A stretch of 64,000 bases of DNA from Nostoc parmelioides FACHB-3921. GTDB lineage: Bacteria; Cyanobacteriota; Cyanobacteriia; Cyanobacteriales; Nostocaceae. Of the stretch, positions 23,594 to 36,300 are shown in pieces. The DNA lies in NCBI RefSeq assembly GCF_014696625.1, contig NZ_JACJQL010000041.1:1-64000 (forward strand), read 5' to 3'. The number at the start of each line of letters is the position of its first letter. Within the stretch, counting starts at the first letter, position 1. The notes beneath the pieces are model-generated. The model searched no databases, was not told the DNA's origin, and worked only from the letters and a program-made list of their open reading frames with translations. The translations under genes were made by a program, and so were the position numbers.

Positions 23594-24343
23594 TTACTTC
23601 AAATTAGCTTTTTTTTGTTGTGGAGAAAATCTCATTTTAGCAGCATAACCAAATCCTATACCCATCAAAATCCCTAACATTGTTGTAGGTTCGGGAACGG
23701 GAGTAAGTTCGACATTATCCACAAGTAAGGCTGAATTAACTGTGGTATCCCCCACATCAACCACACCAAATCCTAAAGTATAAGTTCCGGCTGTAGTGAA
23801 GTTATAAGTATAAGGTTGATATCCAGTTTCTTCAGCTAAACGAGAAAAAGAGAAGGTAGTTAAGGAATTAGTGTTAGCTAGTTGAGTAACACCAGTAATA
23901 CTAAAAAAAGCAAAGTCATTGTAAGTTGGATCTGCTGGCACTTGATTTGTAAGGAAATTCCAGGAAAAAGTCAATTTATCTCCAGCATTGACAGTAATAA
24001 CTTGCTTGATAGCAGAACCTTCCTCTGCTTCTAAACTTGTTAAGCTACCTGAAGATAACCCTAAGAAAGTTTCTAAAGCAGCGCTATTAATTCCTGTTGT
24101 ATCTGCGAGTGTTTCTAGAACAGCTTGGTAAGTTCCATTGATAGGTGTTACACCAAATTCTTCAGCAGTTTCAACTGTAGGAGTTATACCCACATTTATA
24201 TCAGTTGAACCGACGGTTTCCCAGTTGCTAAAATTACCTGTTTCAAAGCTGCCATTATTAATGGATATCGCGTGGACTTTTTCTTGATTAGTTATCAGAA
24301 AAGCAGTGGCAATGACCAGTGCTAAACTTGACCATTTCAACAT
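23594..24343 (-). CDS. PEP-CTERM sorting-domain exported protein
   Basis: A 249-residue exported protein. Residues 1-25 form a signal peptide (KWSSLALVIATAFLI...VHA). The mature part starts with INNGSFETGNFSNWETVG, a carbohydrate-binding/jelly-roll-like opening often seen in PEP-CTERM proteins. The C-terminus has VPEPTTMLGILMGIGFGYAA followed by a basic tail (KMRFSPQQKK), the PEP-CTERM signal recognised by an exosortase. It lies 53 bp downstream of the giant surface-protein gene on the same strand, so both may act at the cell surface. Confidence 0.88.
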   Translation of the reverse strand: MLKWSSLALVIATAFLITNQEKVHAISINNGSFETGNFSNWETVGSTDINVGITPTVETAEEFGVTPINGTYQAVLETLADTTGINSAALETFLGLSSGSLTSLEAEEGSAIKQVITVNAGDKLTFSWNFLTNQVPADPTYNDFAFFSITGVTQLANTNSLTTFSFSRLAEETGYQPYTYNFTTAGTYTLGFGVVDVGDTTVNSALLVDNVELTPVPEPTTMLGILMGIGFGYAAKMRFSPQQKKANLK

Positions 24344-24396
24344 ATATTTCTTGTCCCTTTTTTGCTAATTTTACAGTTATTCAGTCCGAGAAATTG

Positions 24397-27300
24397 TCAA
24401 GATTGCACTAAGAAATCATTGGCTTCTAAAGTGGCATTGAGGTTAGCAAATATTCCTCCGTTACCTAATCCAGAAGTTGCTCCATTTTGGTTATATAGCA
24501 AGTTTTGTGTTGTTTGGTTATAGATAATTTTGGCATTGCTAATACCAGCAGTAGCAATTTCATCTACTGAGGCGACATTAATTATGGCAAATTCACTAGC
24601 TAATAAGCTGCTATTGACTGCACTTGTTAATGCTGTAAAGGAAGCTTTACTCAAAGCAATTTTATCTATTCCTTTACTGAAGTCGGTAATGGTATCGGTA
24701 CCAAAGGCGGTATTGGTGAAGGCTGCTCCACTACCAAACAGGAATGTATCTGCACCTTCTCCACCAGTGAGGCTATCATTACCCGCGCCACCGACTAAGG
24801 TATCATTACCGTCACCACCAATCAGGGTATCATTGCCTGCTAAACCTTTGAGGATGTTGTTACCACTGTTGCCGGTGATGCTGTTATCTAATTCGTTGCC
24901 TGTACCGTTAATGTTGGCTGTGCCAGTTAAGATGAGATTTTCGACATTGGCAATGAGGGTGTGGCTGACTGAGGATTTGACTGTATCTATGCCTTGTCCT
25001 GCCGATTCTACTACCACATCACGGATGCTATCAACGATGTAGGTGTCGTTACCATCACCACCAACTAGGCGATCGCTTCCTGCACCACCATCAATTACAT
25101 CATCACCATTTGTACCGTTGACGGTTTCATTACCAGATGTGCCGTTGATAAAGTTGAGGACGTTAAGAGTGAAGGTATCACTGACGCTGGCTGCTGCTGT
25201 ATCGGTGACGGTGACGATGATATTGTATGTGCCGGATGCCGTATCTGTTGGTGTGCCGCTAAATGTGCGGGTTGTGGTATCGAAGGTGAGCCAATCTGGT
25301 AAATTTCCACCATTTTCTAGGCTGACAGTGTAGCTGAGGATATCCCCTGCATCTGTGTCAACAAAGGTAGTTTCTGGGATGGTGAAGCTAAAGTTGGTAT
25401 TTTCAGTGGCGGTTTGGTCAGCGATCGCCACAGCCAAAGTAGGGGCATTATTAGTATCAGTGTCGGCAACTGTCAGGATGAAGATATCACTGATGCTGTC
25501 TTCAGAATTATCCCTGGCAGTAACTTTGATGTTCAGTGTACCGACATCGGTATCCGCAGGTGTACCGCTAAATGTGCGGGTTGCTGCATCAAAGGTGAGC
25601 CAAGTTGGTAACTCATCACCATCTTCTAAGGTGGCGAAGTAGGTGAGGATATCGCCTGCGTCAATGTCATTAAAGGTGTTGGCGGGGAATGTGAAGTTGA
25701 AGAGAGTGTCTTTGGTAGCTGTTTGATCAGCAAGTGCATTCTCTAAAACTGGTGCATCATTAATTGAGTTGACCGTGATGTTGAATGTCTCGTCAACAAA
25801 CTGACTACCTGCTGTACCCCGGATGGTAATCTCTGCTGTACCTGATTGATTGCCTTGATAATCTAGGGTGAGTTGGTTATTGACAATCGTAGCTGTGACT
25901 ATGCCTGTGTTGCTGTTGGCAAAGATGGATGTAGCGATCGCATCGCCATCTACATCACTGAAGACGTTGGTTAAGTCAATTACCGTGTTGTCTGCATCTT
26001 CATCAAGGTTGATGTCGGCGATCGCATTTTGAATTACAGGCGCATCATCAACTGGGTTAACGGTGACAGTGAAGATATCATCAATGAATTTTCCGTTAGC
26101 TGTACCACGTAGGGTAATTTCTGCTGTACCTGATTGATTGGCTTGGTAGTCGAGGGTGAGTTGGTTATTGACAATTGTGGCAGTGACTAAACCTGTGTTG
26201 CTATTGGCAAAGATGGATGTAGCGATCGCATCGCCATCTACATCACTGAAGACGTTGGTTAAGTCAATTACAGTGTTGTCTGCATCTTCATCAGCATTGA
26301 CATCGGCGATCGCATTTTGAATTACAGGCGCATCATCAACGGAGTTAACGGTGACAGTGAAGATATCATCAATGAATTTTCCGTTAGCTGTACCACGTAG
26401 GGTAATTTCTGCTGTACCTGATTGATTGGCTTGGTAGTCGAGGGTGAGTTGGTTATTGACAATCGTAGCTGTGACTAAGCCTGTGTTGCTGTTGGCAAAA
26501 ATGGATGTAGCGATCGCATCTCCATCTGCGTCACTGAAGACGTTGGTTAAGTCAATTACCGTGTTGTCTGCATCTTCATTAACCGTGATATCGACAATGG
26601 GGATAGTGACTGTGGGAGGCTGATCTTGGGCAATCTGTTGATTACCAAAGTCAATACCGCTAGCAGTTTGTCCAGAAGACAAGGCGACGGTATGAACAAA
26701 ACTCAGGGAATTTGTGGCTGTACCAGAACCGTTATTTTGATTATTGTTGGGGTCAACGGGATCTGGATTAGGGGCGCTAGTGCTGAGGGTAAGAATAGCT
26801 TCAGCCAAGGCTAAGGCGTTAATTCGAGAATAGGTAGCCCCTGTATTGGCGACGTTATCATTTTCGTCATCGCCATCAATAATCAGGTCACCTGTTGTAT
26901 CTAACAGGGTACGGAACTCAGTCAGAGTCAGTTCTCGTCCCAAGTGGGTTTGGGCGATTTGTTGTGCTAGGGTAGCAATACCTGCAATGAAGGGTGCAGC
27001 TTGCGATGTGCCGCCCATTGCAATGGTTCCGCCTGTAGCATTCGCGCCTGTAATCAAAATACCAGGAGCAAAGACATCTAGGAGTGGATGACGTTGAGAG
27101 AAACTAGCGATGCGATCTGCCTCGGTGCTGTAGTCTACTGCTCCATTGCTGAAAGTACCAGAACCGAAATCATTTGCCCAAACAGCACCAACAGAAATGG
27201 TATTGGGGTCGATCGCTGGATAAGCTAGTCCAGGGGTACTGTTGAAGGTGTAGAAACTGTTACCTGCCGCCGCCGAGATGATAATGTTTTGGGAAGCGAT

Positions 27301-30300
27301 CGCTGCTAATTCATCCCCAATGCCATAACGAGCGTTGGTTGTCGTCCAGTTTTTACCATCTCCTAAAGAAAGGTTGACAGAGGCAATATTATATGATATT
27401 GCATTGTTATTTACCCACTGCAAGGCTCTTTCTAAGTTAGTAAAAGAACCAGAACCGTTGTCTTGGAATACTTTGAGGACAATCAGATTAGCATCAGGGG
27501 CGACAGCACTGGCGATGCTGGCAACGTGAGAACCGTGATTGTTTTTGTCGCTGGCGTTGCCGTCGTTGTTACCGAAGTCGTACTGGTAAACGATTTTATC
27601 GGCAATGCCATCATTATTAACATCAGTACCGAATAAGGGATGATTCAGGTCAATACCAGTATCAATGATGACTGTAGCGTAACCCTGTCCTTTGATGTTG
27701 GCAAAGCGAGAGTCTGCCCATAAGTCATGCAGGTTGATTAAGTCAGTGGCGGTAGTTTGACCAGAATTTTGTAGGGAAGAAGAAGCAATATTTTGAGCGG
27801 CAGCAGTGATGTTTTGAGGTTGCTCATCATCAAGAATAGTCACAGTGGCAATGCCTTGATTGCCAATTGATGCACCACCTGTGGGATTTGTCAACTTAAT
27901 TGTAAAGTTTTCATTGCCTTCAACTTTACCATCGTTGCGGATGCGAATCGCATTAGGATTATTCAGCAGAGCATTTTCCACAGAAATGAGTTTGTTAGTC
28001 TCATTTTCCGCAAAAGTGATGGTGAAGGAAACATTGTTAAAGTCATTAGTGACGGCGGTGGGGCCGCATCCACATCCTTGAGCTGTACCATCAATCAAGG
28101 TCAGCGTAGCAGTGACAGAGCCAGTTGTATTACCTGTGCGAGTTACCCAAATTTCCGTGACTGCCCTACCGTCTTCTGTAACTGTGTAGTTAACGGCATT
28201 AAAGTTCAGCTGCACATCCCCACCTGAAGACGAAACCAGATCCAGAGAGGGAATAACTAGGGGAATATCTGCTGCGGTGGTAGTGATGTTGAAAGCAGGA
28301 TAGGTTTGTTGCCATCCTTGCTGCATGACTTCAGCAACAGTGTAAATACCAGGGCGCAGGTTAATGAAACTGTAGTTGCCGTTAGCATCGGTGGTAACGG
28401 AGGTTTCCCCATTATCGAGTTGCCCGTTAGTGTTGGTGTCGAGGTAAATTGTCCAGTTAGCTAAACCGAGTTCCCCCGCATCTTTAACGCCATCACCATC
28501 CAGGTCATGCCATTTTTGACCAGTGATGCTAGCGAATTGATACAATCCAGCATCCACAGTCAAGTTAGCATTATCACCGTTGGCACTAAAGACATCGGTG
28601 ATGCCAGTTGTCAAATTGGCATCGCTATCTACAGCGTCATTTGTGCCGCTATTTTGCGGGCTAAAAATGTAGCCATTAGTAGCTACAAATTCGACAAAGT
28701 AATCTCCAGGCGTGACATCAGCAAAGGTGTATAAACCATCTGCGTTGGTGGTAGTGCTGGCGATCGCTGCTGTTGTACCATTGGTATAAAGTCTGACAGT
28801 AACACCCGCTAATCCCGGTTCGTTAGTCTCTTGAATACCGTTAGCATTGAGATCCACCCAGACAAAATCACCGATAGTAGTTGTGCCGCCTGCTATTCGT
28901 GTAGTGGCATCGGCATTTGTGGGTACAGCTTCTTGATTACCTGCGTTGTCAGTAGCAACAGCGTAGAAAGCGTAAGTACTACCAGGTTGTCCTATATAAG
29001 TCGCTTCAGTCAGGGTTGTATTTTCTAACCAAGAAGTGAATTCACCTCCATTTTCGGAAACATAGATGGTGAAACCTGCCAAAGCAGAGCCGTTGCTCTC
29101 ATCGCTACCAGACCAGCGTACTAGAAACTCTGGGGTTTCGCTAATCTCAGGCAAGGATGCCACGCTACTAGTTGGGATACCAACATCAATGGTGTTGAAA
29201 ATTGGTGGTGTGTCGATGGGTGCTTCTGTATCAAAAACAATTTGGGCAGCAGCATCAATTACATCACCTGTCTCGATTGTCCGTTTGGTGCGGACGGTAT
29301 AACTAACAAAACCTTCACCTGCGCCATCGGCATTATTGACTGGCAAGAAACCTGCCTGAGCATCGAGGGGGGCTTCACCAGTAGCAGGGTCAACACTGGC
29401 AATCCGCCAAGTAGCTAATCCGGTGATCACATCAATAGCAACAGAGACATCGACGTAGATGCCGTAGTCTTCAGTTAAGTCGATGCGATCGCTAAAGAAA
29501 GGCCGATTTCCTGGCAATTCAAAGCGCAGATCGCCCCAGCCAAAGTCATCAACGCGGAAGGTGCGGAAGTCGAGGTCGGGATCAAGTTGCTGTGTAATTA
29601 CCACTACTTGAGCTGGGGCGGAAGCATCAGCCGCGTTTTCAAAGCGGATTGTGTAGGGCAAAGCAGCTTGAGCATTGATCCAATTTTCTGCCCCGAATCC
29701 TTTTGGACCGAGTATGTCGTTAGGGTCTCTGGGAACGACAACTGGGGGATCATAATCGTCATCATCATCACAATCAGGATCGCCTTCTTTACACTCACAA
29801 CATTCTTCAGGGGGTGTCGGTAAGGTGAAACTAGATGGTGTAAAGGTGGCTGAATCGCCGTTGACATTCAGAGTCCCGCTTGATTGAATAGCTGCTTGTT
29901 CTGGATTAAAGGCGATCGCTGTTGACCAGCCATTGTCATAAATGCTATAGAAGACCGTGGCATTAACTCTTTCAAGATTGGAGTCAGTATCTTCACTCCA
30001 ATAAACTACCGTTTTGCCATTGATTTGACCAATGGTGGCTTTGTCGATAATTTCGCCTGTGACAATTGTTTGGGCTGTACTCCAACTCGTACCATCCCAG
30101 AAACTTGCCTTCAAGTTTTCAATGTCAGCTATGATGTGACTCCAAACCAACAGCACTTGACCATTAGCACCCAGTCCCAAGGTGGGAGTTTCGTCGGAAC
30201 CGACGGCGGGATTAATTGCCACAGGACTAGACCAAGCATTGTTCGTATAGACAGAGTAAACAACATCTGTTTCTGTAATTGCAGCTACATACTCTGCTTC

Positions 30301-33300
30301 CGTAGAAGTGGGAGTAATATTGCTGCCATCTGCCATTGACCAGACAACTAGAGGATTGCCATTACCATCGAAGGTAATCACCGGATTGTTACTGAGATTT
30401 AAACTGTCTGGGATTTGGACTGGGGCGTTCCACTGAGTTCCATTTAAGGTAGAAACGAAAATTGCACTACCTTTTTGTGCGCTGGTGGGATCGAACTCCT
30501 TCGCCCAAGCCATCATCATTTCGCCGTTGGGGCCTGTGGCGATGGATGGCGGTTCATCAGCATACAAATCACTGGCGACATTGGCTAATACACTGGCGTT
30601 ATTATCATCAAAGTAAGTGTTGCCTGTGCCTACGACTGAAGCGGGATCGTAAAGGAACTCTATACTTACATCGGCTGGGAGTCCGCTATCATCAGTTCCA
30701 TCAGCGAAAGGCAGTAAATCAGTTGAGTTGGGACCCAATAAAGTCGGAGTGTAAACATAGCGGAAAAGGAACCCGGAGGGAGTACGAAAATCAATGCCTA
30801 GTTGTCCGTAAACTTCTTTAAGGCTGGGATTTGGTAAAATATCGCCTTTAGCACCGACATTGCCGTAAGCTTTGGCTTCATATTTCAGGAGTTTGGCTTT
30901 ACCGTAGAGTCCAACCCGTGCATCATAAGTGATTGCTCCTGTGTCCGGCCAACGATATTCTATTGGTGGTGCTGAAGGTTTTGTCCATTGGACATTGCCA
31001 CCCAATTGTACTAGGACACTGACTCCTAAATTAGCTTCAAATATGCCCAGTTGCCTCAAAGCTACGAGAAGGAGTGTCGCTGGTAAACCAATCGCAGGAT
31101 TGGGAATGCGAGATACTAATTCTTCTATTTGCATCTCGTAGTCAGCACCAATGCCGACATTAAACCCTAAAGAAGCTTTCTTAAATTCGTAGTAACAATT
31201 ATCTTCTGTGCCTTTAGCTGTCCACTCACCTTTGTAGTAAAGTTGCCCTTGCGCTTTGGTTTTTTTGGCAAACCGACTAGAAAATTCAATTTGAGCTGTG
31301 CCATCTGCTTGCAGTCTCAATTCACAAGCAACGTCATAACTGCCATTAGCTCTTAGCTCAGTCTTAAATTGGGCTAATTTTTGCAGGAATGCCCATTTTG
31401 GCGTGCCGTCAAATTTCCACCCCAGAGAGAAGGTTTGCGCGCCGGGACTAGCATCTAAGGTAGTCAGCAAATCCTCTAGGCTTAATGGTGATGTCCAGCT
31501 TAAGGATTGAGAGTCAACGTCAAATAGGTTGTAGTAGAGGTCGGTATCATCCTGAATACTGTCGTCAGATTTTTGGTAAACAACTAATCCCTGACCTTGA
31601 TTGGTAACGACTACAGTGGGTCGAGAATCAGCGATCGCATCATTGGTAATGGCTACAGGTTCAGACCATTGGTAGCCGCCTGCTTGTTGCGGACGCGCGA
31701 TCGCATAATAAATTTCTGATTGATTGAGATCATCTCCATTCGACCAACTCAGAATTAAGCCTGAGCCAGAACCATCAATGAGATTATTCGCTGCCTGCAC
31801 GCTAAAGTCTTTACTGTTTGCTCCAGGAATTGGGGCAGCATCAATCCAGTCTGTACCATCGAAATAAGCGTGCCAAATTTCTCCATTGCGAGACCAGAAC
31901 AGGTGCGGAGTTCCTGAACCATCTGTAATAAATGATGGTTTGGTGTCTTGTGCTGTCTCTGGCTCTATCTGTTCTTGCAAAGCGTAAACTTGGACACCAT
32001 TTAAATCAGTGGATGGACTGATTGTATAAATTGGTGCATTCTGATCAGCGATACCATCTTGATTATTGTCAAAGGCGATGTTGTTGTTATCAGCAAACAA
32101 ATCTGTCGCAATTGCTAACTGATATTCACCTGCGTCTAAACCATTAATACTAAAGTTACCCTGAGCATCGGTAACCGTTGAGCCACCAAGAATCAATTCG
32201 CCATTTACCAGTTGATACGCTGCTATCTGAACTCCTGTAAAAGCTTCGCCTGTGGCTGAATTCAACAGTTGACCGGAGAAAATCGATGTCGGTAAGATAT
32301 TCGGATCGTCTTGATACAGGCGGCTAAATAACTCTTGGACATCCTGAATGGGTTCACCATCTGGGGAATAGCGGACTGATAGTTGATTGATGAATTGGAC
32401 ATAGTCACCCCAAGTTTCCCCAATGCGCGGCTGGATTCTGCTGAAGAAAGTATTCCACTCACCCACAGAAATATCTTCAGGACGGGCGGAAGCTCTTACT
32501 AAATCCCAGTTAGCTGTTGCTAAACTGTCAGCCGCGATCGCTCTGACATTAAAGTTAATGGGATTGGTCGAGCTTTGGAAGTAAACGGGAATATTGCCTA
32601 ATTCGCCTGGATGTAAACTATTGGTAAAGCCTTCGCTAGTACCGAGTAGTTGCAGTACCCCAGAGTTGCTGAAATCATCAAAACTTAATCCTACAGGGGT
32701 ATTTGTGGCACTTTCTAACAAGATTAAAGGTGCGATGCTATCAGCACCGCCATTGTTACCATAGTTAATGTTAAACAGATAGTTGCGACCGGGACGAACT
32801 GAGTCTGGTCCATCAATCTGCACGTTGATGTTAGCTGCATTATCGGCAATTACTGTTAGTGAGTCGTTGAGCAGGACTGTTTGGTTATTGCCTTTAGTGG
32901 CTTGCAGATCGTAGAGTCCCAGGAGTTGCTCATCGAGATTGAAGGTGACGTAAGCGCGACTAGAATTTTCTAGGAGGAATTGACGTGCTGCTATGGAATT
33001 GCCTGCTGCATCAATTAAGTTAAAAACTGTGTCTTGACTAAATTGCGCCCCTTGAATATCCAAGGTGACTAAGCCTGTATTGCCTACTTGATTATTTCTA
33101 ATCGCTGTGATGGAGAAGGGAATTTCTTCGGCAGTAATGGTGTATGTTGGTGAACTTGTAACTGTATCCCCATAAGCTAATACATAATAAGTTCCTGTTT
33201 GCTCAATTGGGATGAGAATTTCGGGGTCGGTGGTGAAAGGTTCTGGGGTTGTCAAGTCAAATTGACCCCGACTAGGCATCACTCCCCGACGGACATAAAG

Positions 33301-36300
33301 TTCGTTAAAGCTCTGATCGTCTTGACTATCCAAGCGGAGGCGAATTGTTTGCCCGGCCGTAGCATTGAAGCGATAGTAAATCGATTGCCCTTGGGAGAGG
33401 GTATCGGTGTCTGCTACTCCCAAGGTGAGAACTTCTGCATCAATCACTACTTGATTAACAGAAACACCAGTGTTGTTGGTTTGATTAACTTCTGGTACTT
33501 GGTTGCGGATATCACTCCGCACGATCGCATAGTAGTTCCCCGGTGTGATTCCTGGGAGGGCGGCTTGTAACACGCCACTGTAACTAGCACCACCAGCCAC
33601 ATCGCCACTATGGAAGACTTGTCCAACTAGGGTATCGCCGATATCCCATTGGCTATCAGCAGAGATGTAAACTGAATCGTACCAACTACCGATTGCGGCA
33701 TCTGTGCCTTGGTTGGTGATGGTGTAACCTATGCTGATGGACTCACCGGGAATACCATTGGCAGGTACGGTAATCTGAGTGACAACTAAATCTGAGGGTG
33801 GTGGCAGAATGACTTCCAGGGAGAAGGCATCAAAGCCAATATTATTGGACTCACCACTGCGCTCGTAAATTTGGTTACTGCCATCAGTGACCGCGAATAC
33901 ATAGAAGCGTCCCGTTAAACCTCGCGGTAAGTTAAAGGATGTGGTTTTAGTGTAGGATGCTCCGCTACCCAAGCTATTGTGATCTGTGTAACCAAGGAAG
34001 ATATCGCTGTTACGGTCAAATATTTGGTCGCGGGAGAGGTAAAAGCCATCATACCAACTGCCAGTGGTGGCTGCACCGTTGTTAGATACCGTCCAAGTCA
34101 AACTGAAGAGTTGTCCAGCGATCGCACTGATGGGTGCATCCACTGACTGGATGACGAAATCGGGTACAGAGCTAAGGTTAATTGTAGTGGCTGTGGTCGC
34201 AGCCAGAGAATTGTTATTTTCTCCTGCACCTTCGATCACGCGGTTATCGCTATCTGCCTGCACGATGACGTAATATGTACCATTCAGGTCTATGGGCAGG
34301 TTAAAGTTTCTAGAACCAATATACTCGCCTGCGGCATTTAACGCCCCGGAGTGGAAGACTGCTCCCAAGTTGATGTCGTTACCACTCAATGCGGAGTCAG
34401 TAGATAAATAGACTTGATCGTACCAGTAATTACTATTAGTGTTACCTAGTCCAAAGTTTTTGACTGTCCAATTGATGGTAATTGTCGCACCCGATTGGGC
34501 AGTTGTCGGTACGGTAATTTGGGTAACTGTTAAGTCAGGGGTTTGGCGGTTAATGGTCAGGGGTTTGGCCGCACCAGTATTATTATTTTCGTTGCTGGCT
34601 TCATAAACGTTGTTAGCAGCATCTGTGACGACGTACAGTTGGTAATCCCCAACTAAACTAAAGGGGAGCGTCACAAATTCGTCACGGCTGTAGGTTTCCT
34701 CTGGATTTAAGATGCCTGTGCGGTTGAATTCACCCAAGATGATATCGTCTGCATCACCTAATACAGCGTCGGTTGATGCAACTATCCGGTCTGTCCAAGT
34801 GGTGATGATGCTATCTCCGAGTCCTTGGTTCTTCACCGTCCATTGTACGCGCAGGGTTTTACTTGCTTCGCCAGTTGCAGGTGCGGTAGTGGTAGTGACG
34901 ACTAAATCAGCAGGACGGGAAACAATTTGCACCTGATTGTCACTGCTGAGAGTATTGTTGTTGTTATTCAGTTCAAAGACTTGATCGCCGCTATCTGTGG
35001 TGACGAAGACGTAATAGTTTCCTGTGAGTGTGTTGCTGAGGGTAAAGTTGGCTACGCCGTCATATCCTTGATCGGGTTCTAAAATTCCGTAGTGGTTGAC
35101 ACTTCCTAAACGAATGTCGGTGGTGGTATTGAGCTGATTGTCTAGGGAGAGATAAAAGGTATCTGTCCAAAAAGAGGTGTTAGCGGGTGTTTCCGTCGCT
35201 CCAAAATTGGTGACGCGGTAATTAATAATTAAATTGCCACCGGCACGGGCGTTATTTGGTAAGGCAATGGTTTCGATTTCTAAATCTGGTGGTGGTGTGA
35301 GGGTAATATTTGTGGCGATCGCATCATAACCAACGTTGTTGCCTTCAAAGGCGTTTTCGTAAACTTGGTTGTAATGGTCGGTACGGACAAACAAGTAATA
35401 ATTACCACTCACACCAATGGGTAAATTAACTGTAGCGGAAGCATCGTAGCTGCTATCGGCACTCAGACTGCCATTGTGTAAGACTTCACCCAGGAAGCGA
35501 TCGCCTGCATCTAAGGTTTCATCAGCAGACATGAAAATGCGATCGTACCAAGCGTTTTCTAAAGTGCGTCCTGTCCCCTCATTGGTAATTGTCCAACTTA
35601 AGGTCATGGGTTGCCCAGAAAATGCTCCCGATGGTGCATTTACCGTTGTCACCTGTAAATCTGGTGGTGGTGTCAAGTCGATATCTGTGGGACCGCCAAA
35701 CCCAAAGTTATCCCCTTCGTTGCCAACTTCTGTAGCTTGGTTGTAGTAATCTGTCCTGACGAGGAAGTAATAGTTAGCATCAATGCCACGAGGTAAGGTG
35801 ACAGTTAAACTATTGGAGTAACTTTCGCCAACATTTAAGTAGCTGGGATTAGATGCCAAACCTAAGAAAACATCAGTATCGTCAAAGGTGTTATCTAAAG
35901 AGAGGTAAATAGCATCGTACCAAATCGCTGCATTAGTCGCTCCATTCCCCGTATTGGTAACAGTCCACTGCACTACGGTATCTTGACTAGAGAAAGCGGT
36001 TGTGGGTACGGTAACGCTACTGACCTTGAGATTAGGAACTGGAGAGAGTTGGATTGTGAGATTTTGGTCGTCTGTGGTGGCGTTATTCGACTCGTTTTGC
36101 GTCCCTTCAGCAATATTGCCGTAATAATCTGTAGTGACAACAACTTTGTAATTTCCAGTCAAATCCAGGGGTATATTAATTGATTGCGATCGCTCTAAGG
36201 ATGCTCCGGCGGCGATGCTACCAGTAAAGCTAAAGTAGCCTAAATCCCTGACAAATGCCCCATTACTCGCATTCACTAAATAAAGTCTATCCCACCAAGT

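Noticed and set aside
29604..29867. Antisense frames inside the giant gene (24.5-40 kb)
   Set aside because: Many plus-strand frames occur, but they track the repeated codon bias of the CARDB and Ig-like domains and none has protein-like composition or a ribosome site.
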